Assembly (NCBI GenBank): GCA_033063855.1
Contig: CP093829.1
Span: 196,243-260,242, forward strand
Direction of reading: 5' to 3'
Source: Smittia aterrima
Taxonomy: Eukaryota; Arthropoda; Insecta; Diptera; Chironomidae
Length of the DNA stretch: 64,000 bases
Positions 58,090 to 64,000 of this stretch are shown one piece after another. Made by a program: the position numbers and the translations under genes. The notes beneath the pieces are model-generated. The model was not told the DNA's origin and made no database searches. It saw only the letters and a list, made by a program, of their open reading frames with translations. The stretch's first letter is position 1; each line of letters begins with the position of its first letter.

Positions 58090-61000
58090 TTGACTTCTTA
58101 TCGTTCTCTTTCTCAAGGCGCTTGCACTGATGGAAAAACGACGAATGTATATACACAAAAAACTTTCCACACACTTTATCACCTCGAAACACAATAAATT
58201 ATATTTTTTCACTTGCAAGCTCCGAAAAAAAGGTGTTCGACTTATTGAAAAGCGATTCGTGATGTTGTTTGGCGCTTTTTTCGTTTTGTGATAAGCGCCG
58301 AGAGAACTTTATTTTATTGATTATGTACGACGTTTCCAACCCGACAATCGTTTGCTTCTTAACTATGCATATTTGTTTATGATGTTTTGTTTGCGTTCTA
58401 TTTCCCCGTACGATGTCGTTTTACTTCTCCCGTTCCGTGCGGTGTTCAATTCTGTTTACAAATGAATTTTCCTGGAATACTCCATCGCCACTTGATACGT
58501 TCATTGTTGCGGTTATTCCTGACCTGCGAGACTTAAACTGTCCCAAAAGGAGTAAAGCAATCACAGGTAGACAATGCCCCTACTTAAAAGATATCTTCAG
58601 ACGGAGACAAACAGATTTATTGTAGAGAAAAGTCGAGTGACGTCAAGTTACGTGTGATTTACTTGAGCGAGTCTCGCACGACGAAAATCTGTGATGAGCG
58701 ACAACAATAGAAGTATCCATCGGTGCTTAAGCATACTCACGACTTACTACGTTTTTCCGACGATTCGATCATGATTATGAGTGGGTGGTTCATGTGACAG
58801 GGCAGGCTCATATGTAAAGTTTTAAGTCTTCTTTTTCACTCGATATATAAAATATTCACGTCTCCTTTCAAGAAAAAGAAGAGCGCAAGAAAACAATAAA
58901 AATCCATCAATATTGAAATTCTCGTCGGCCAAAGCGCGACTCGCTTTGTGTCTCGAATGCCGAGAAAGACGATGAAATCATCACAGCACACGGAGACGCT
59001 TTTGAGGTGTAGCAAAGTCTTTGATTCATTTAATGGATTTCTTTATTTTTTCGTGGCTCTCCTGCTTTTATTTATTAGTGTGCATGACTTCACTCCTTTT
59101 GCTAACGACGGTATGCAAATGAATCGGGAATTTTCGCTCTATCACGTCCATCAACGGCATCATCATCTAGACATTCACATTCTTGCCTCATCTGTCACTA
59201 GGTTGTCTCTCCTTCACTCGTCCATTTGTGAAAAGAAACTTCTTGGCCGCTAAAAAGAAAAGCGGGAAGTGGTCTGAGTCTTTGCCGATCGTTGTTGAAA
59301 AGCTGCCAAGAACTGCGAGAGCTGACTTTTTCTTTTCTCGTGCTACTAGTCCTCAAGTCCATTGGCATCACGTCGAGCGGGAGTGAGAGAAAGAGTAAAA
59401 GGGGACGAGTGAAAAAGAAAAACAACACGAAGAGGAAAACGATTTTTCACACTTGCCGATTTTTCATTCGCTGCAAACGATTTCGCCGTAAGCGAACATG
59501 AGGAGGGAGAAGAGGCTTCGTGCCATTTCTTTGGTTTTTAAAATAATCAATTAATTTCAATTGCGGTGGACATTGAGTTTTACGCGTTATTGCTTCTTTG
59601 AACTCGTCGATGAAGCAACGAGCACGTCTTTGAGAACGAAAATGAAATTGAGAAATGCACAAAAAAATTGTTTACGCGTCGATCTACAGTGATGGCTCTA
59701 CATTGAATGATGAAAAAGATTGCAATCGCAGGTCGAACAATGCACGCAAAGTCTAAACGATCATCACCTGTACTCGCGCTGATGTATCGAAGTAAAGAAA
59801 AAAATATTCTTGCTCGTTAAATCTTTCTTTTTCTCTGCCTTTCTTCGCCGCTTGCGAAATGAATTCTCGAACGAACTTATCCGCTTTACATTCGAGCAGA
59901 TTTCGTGTGGGAAAAGCACTCGCTTGTTCAATCGACGCAAAAGGCCAAAAAGCGAAAAACAGACGAAGGAATTCAACTGCGAATATTTTCGGGGGGCGAA
60001 AGGGAACGAGCGGCGCATCCATAACCATTTCCATTCTGCTTTATGTTAAGCACACAGAGACACGCTCAAACAATGAGCGAATTCTTTCAAATTCTACCTT
60101 TGCCCGTCTCTTCTTGCTGCAGTTCCACATCTCTCGCCATTGTCTTGCCTGTGTCGCTTTTAATGATATTCCTCTGCTGATTCTTTCGCTTTTCCGACTT
60201 CCAAAAGTTGATTCTTTACCGCAGCAGTGCTGGATATATGAGCGTAGATCAAATTAATAGAGCGTATTAAGTGTGCTAATCCATGCTGAAAGAATTGAAA
60301 GAGAAACAAAAAAAATCCTCCGCTGTATAAAGTTTCTGGAGCCAGAGAGATTGTAGCAAGGGGTGGGAGGGTTTGCTTGAACTTGCACTCAACTTCAAAT
60401 GATAAAATCTGTCAACTCTCGCTCTGCATTCTCATCCGCAAAATACTTTTTCATGCAAGTTTCGCCAAGAAAAAATTAAACCGAAAAATAACAGATTTGA
60501 AATTAAAAAATTATTCATAAATGAACGAAATGTGTCAGCAACGAAAATTTCATTCACAGTTGCCAAAGCAAATTGACATTGTTGCCAAATTTCTTATTTT
60601 CTTGAGCTCCGACGATAAAAAAATAAGATTTCTCACAAATGAAAAATATTTGAACGATAATTATTCGAAGGAACAGCTTTTGTGCTTGCGTAGGAGTTAT
60701 CAGCACATTCTTCCGATTTCATAGAATGTAATTATCATTTATTGCACTTGCAGAATTATTCTTGCTGAGTTCTTCAAAAAGCCAGCAATTAAAAACTTTC
60801 AATGACTTTACTCGTGTAGCTGTACTTAGTAGAGAATAAATGCATCCTTTGACTTGTTTACTTTTCATTTTCGGTCTTCACTCTGCTTCATGTATGCTAA
60901 AGTTTGATCGTTTGAAGTAGGAGGTGGAAAGCTCTTTCGTTGCCATTCCCATGATTCATCATTGTTGTTCTCTCTACTTTGATGGAAAAAGTTTTTTTCT

Positions 61001-64000
61001 TCCGGAAAAACAGCGACTCGCTGATGAAGTCTCGTAAAATTGCTTGCTTGCTTCGTGATAGAACAGGCGCATGGCAGGGATTGGTGTTTTCACCTTCTGT
61101 TGTTATGCTTTTTAATGTGAGCGACAGTCGGTGATATTTAGTCTCGAAGTCTGCCATGTAAGCAACACCAACAGTTGATTGTGTTGATTCCATGGAATTT
61201 TTAAGTTGCATAATCGTCTGGTGAATTCGAATTAACAATTTCCATATCTTGCTTTTACAATGCGTAATTTACCATTTTACCGAAGTTGACATTTTAGCAT
61301 CGATTGTCGTCCCTCGTTCCAACCCCTGTCACGCTGCGGATAAGAAAAGTCATCCGTAAGCAAAGAGCTCATTAAATATTTATCAGAATAAATTTACTGC
61401 AAAATGATTTTAAAAAAGGCAAAGCGACGAATATAAAAATTCAGAAATCCTTGATTTTTCGTCAGTGCAAGAAGAGTGAAGGTGAATTTGTGAAAGCGAA
61501 GCGATAGAATTTTCTTCTTTGCGATACATCACGTTGTCGTCATCGTCGTAGAGAAGGAGTGAGAGAAGAAACATTTCGTGATGGTTAAAAGCCTCCCAAT
61601 CATTCAATTGACGGATTAAAAGCTACTAAAGCGGATTATTGAGCTTCCACGCCCTTCCCCTACATCGCCGGTCCATGATTCATCTTCGTTACGTCGACCT
61701 ATCCCCCTTCACGATTCTGATTGAGAAGGATTTGTGTGGGAACGGGGTAGAGCGGATAGTTGATTAAATTCCGCCCGAATGCCATCAGAGCTTCGAGCGA
61801 CTTCATTTAATGAACGTCGAGATTCTTTCGCTCTCTTCCCCCCGCCATTAGACTCACGTACCTAAAACTTTGTGTGCACATTGTGAAAGTTCTTCTTCGT
61901 ATTGTCACTCCGGGGCAGTCTATTGTTTCGATATTTTCCCGATGCTTTTAGCTTTGTGAGAAGGGTTAGGCTGAGTTTCATTATCGAAGCATGAAAAACT
62001 TTTTATTCCTGTGTTCCGACAACGGTTTCGTTTTTATTATTTCGCTTTTCCTCGTTACCAGCAGTTCTGGTGGTTGGAGTTGAGCAAGAAAACGATCAAC
62101 CCTTGGCTCTTTGCATCCTTCACACTTATCGATTTATCGAAACACTCAGACACACGGCGGGTGTTTGCTTAGCGATTGCATGTCTCGAGAACCTCGAATC
62201 CTTTCTATTTTATGTTTTTTTCGTGAACATCTGGCTCCTTCAACCGTCGTTTAATTATTTTGCAATTTTATTTTTGCAGTTTTTTTACAGCTCGCAACAT
62301 TTGTTTTACCCTTTTTCCGGGCTCATAGTCAGCGATAGCGAGGGTGCCGTATGCGGGCTTCTTGAGAAACATTCAACGTCAATTAACTCCCTCACAGAGT
62401 TTTCCAATCCATGTTTTTGTTTAGTTATAGCTCAAGTCGTCGACAAACATTCTCCCATTCAATCATGTTGCTGTTTCATCAATGGCTCAGACGAGACTGT
62501 GCCCAGCTCAGCAAGAGACATGAAAGAACGTAATTTATTGATGGAAGAAGCGTTTGTTTAAAATTATATAAATACTGTCAGGTTATCTTCTCACTCTCTG
62601 CTCGTCATTCTGATAATCGCCATTTGTTGTTGTTGTTGCTGCTTTCGTTGTTTTATGTTTATGCATTGAAATATAAACTACAGTAAACAATTTCCAGTCT
62701 ATCGCGAGATTATCAAGGGAGAAGAAGAAAAGAGAACGAGTAGGCGTCCGCGTCATAGCCGCGGGGCTGATTTTTAATTGGAAATGAGCCATCGGGTCTG
62801 CGACCTCTTCTCATTGTTTCTGCTGATGCAGCTTTCTCTCTAATTAATCTTTATTTGTTGTACATTTAAATTGATGACTTAATGTTCGAGTCGTGTAGCA
62901 GTCGAGCTTTTTTATGGGTCATTGATCATATGTCGCAAGCAAGCTCGTGTACAGAATGGGGCAGGGTTGTGACTCGAGTGTGCTTTGCCGATGTTTGTTT
63001 ATGATTCCGCGAGTGCAGTTCAAACAACTCGATAACGAATCGAGTTTCGAAATAACAATTTGTTCAACGAAAGAAGAAAATTCACTCATGCCTTCTATTG
63101 CTTCTTTCCACTCAATCAAACTAACATCATGACAATCAAGACCTAAGCACCAACTCAACGTTGTCAAACTCTGTGCACGACGAAATCTCCGCCGACCGTT
63201 TGTTGAAGCAAGAAAGCTGAGATTTGTTTTCGCGAACCTTCGTCACATTTGAAAATTGAAACGCGTTGATTTTGCTTCGTGATTAGCTTGCTGCCATTGT
63301 TGTTGAGCAAATATGCAATTTGCTTCGCCAAAGCAAACATGCGGCTTATAATAATGCATTAATGTTTGTGCAACACCGGAAAGTAAGAGGGAGAGAGCAA
63401 AGTATTGGCGACGATTTGCGACGCGAAAGAAAATCCGATTTGCATATGCTTCGCTGAAAGTGCAAAAAGCGAACACAAAAGCAGCCATCACAGAGAGAGA
63501 AGGCAATGTAGGAAAAAAATATTATTAATAAAAATTGAAATAAAATATTTAATATGGAAAGCCAAAGCGACGACGAGAAGAGTTTTATACAGAAACGCAA
63601 AGAAAAGAGAGAGAATTAACATATTGAAACTGGAAACTGCCTTAAATGGAGTGAAGCTTCGCGGACCCGTGTGTTCATTAAGGCAACATCGCCTCGAGAA
63701 ATGTTTATTTAGAGTTCTTAAATAATTTAGCGCGACTCATTCCAATACAGACTTTGAAAAAGATCATTTTACGCGACTTTTTTTTATGATGTTCTGACTG
63801 CGAGACACTCAAAGCGTTTAGTTAATTGGCTGCGACTCTCACTAGAAAATCGACCGGAGAACTGCACAATTCACTAAAACCACCGTCGACATGAAAGGCA
63901 GAGCAGAGTTGCAGCAGCAGCAGCCACTACCAATAACGACACAACCGACCATCGGTTTTAATTACTTCATTTCGAAGCATCAAGGCATAAAATGAAATTT
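58090..64000. other. 6 kb with no confident gene
   Basis: AT-rich DNA with scattered open frames of 60-163 codons, all rich in Phe, Cys, Ser and Leu and without domains. It may be intron or upstream control DNA of a gene to the right. The last 120 nt carry a short ATG frame described separately. Confidence 0.5.
63891..63995 (+). CDS. Short Gln-containing ORF at window edge
   Basis: ATG 63891 in a strong context (GTCGACATGA) opens a 34-codon frame with a CAG run, stopping at 63995. It could be a small upstream ORF in a 5' UTR, or a first exon with a donor beyond what I can recognise. No further support is available within the window. Confidence 0.15.
   Translation: MKGRAELQQQQPLPITTQPTIGFNYFISKHQGIK

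Noticed and set aside
62070..62561. 163-codon frame near the right end
   Set aside because: It starts at GTG, is rich in Phe, Leu, Cys and Ser, has no domain, and no splice partners. It looks like chance openness.
1..64000. tRNA, rRNA, CRISPR arrays and autonomous transposons
   Set aside because: No B-box plus cloverleaf pattern, rRNA-like sequence, regular spacer array, transposase or reverse transcriptase was recognised by eye; a dedicated scan could still find a divergent element.

Overview
The window looks like nuclear DNA of a small-genome insect, most likely a nematoceran fly such as a non-biting midge. The evidence is AT-rich DNA, many 57-70 nt GT-AG introns, and insect orthologues such as Rictor, Dp1/vigilin and a Baldspot-type elongase. 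The species placement is inference. I joined exons by hand from splice signals and reading frame, so each join is a prediction.

Layout. 1-4230 (+): the C-terminal 1,323 residues of Rictor. 5599-7039 (+): a conserved-looking 404-aa protein I cannot name. 8374-12195 (-): the multi-KH protein vigilin/Dp1, with a 5' UTR exon up to about 12431. 12432-16958: no gene seen. 16959-19865 (-): the 3' part of a C2H2 zinc-finger gene whose first exon I could not place. 20920-21443 (+): a small basic protein like POLR1D isoform 2. 21444-28781: gene-poor and repeat-bearing, with a long-spaced inverted repeat whose core is nearly identical between arms, plus a diverged direct repeat. 28782-36037 (+): a secreted Gln/Pro-rich 1,551-aa protein with 69-bp coding repeats and a 21-nt first coding exon. 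37067-44000 is a compact housekeeping cluster: HPS4 (-), TRIAP1 (+), C1QBP (-) and prolidase PEPD (+), made of two divergent pairs. 44823-51005 (+): an ELOVL6/Baldspot elongase with two large introns. 52979-53896 (+): an intronless protein with one TPR followed by six zinc fingers. 54268-55095 (-): the ESCRT-III protein CHMP1. 55646-56705 (+): a sphingomyelin-synthase-like phosphotransferase. 57688-58089 (+): a possible secreted protein. 58090-64000: no confident gene.

The genes do not form one pathway. Themes that recur are lipid handling (elongase, sphingolipid phosphotransferase, TRIAP1), mitochondria (C1QBP, TRIAP1) and endolysosomal or membrane traffic (HPS4, CHMP1). The least expected observations are the inverted repeat with a homogenised core, a roughly 200-nt AG-free tract before a zinc-finger exon, GC-AG introns in the two neighbouring divergent genes HPS4 and TRIAP1, the TPR-zinc-finger architecture, and an orphan exon-like segment antisense to the 57.7-kb secreted ORF. 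I found no CRISPR array, no rRNA or tRNA gene I could support, and no transposon with a recognisable transposase or reverse transcriptase.
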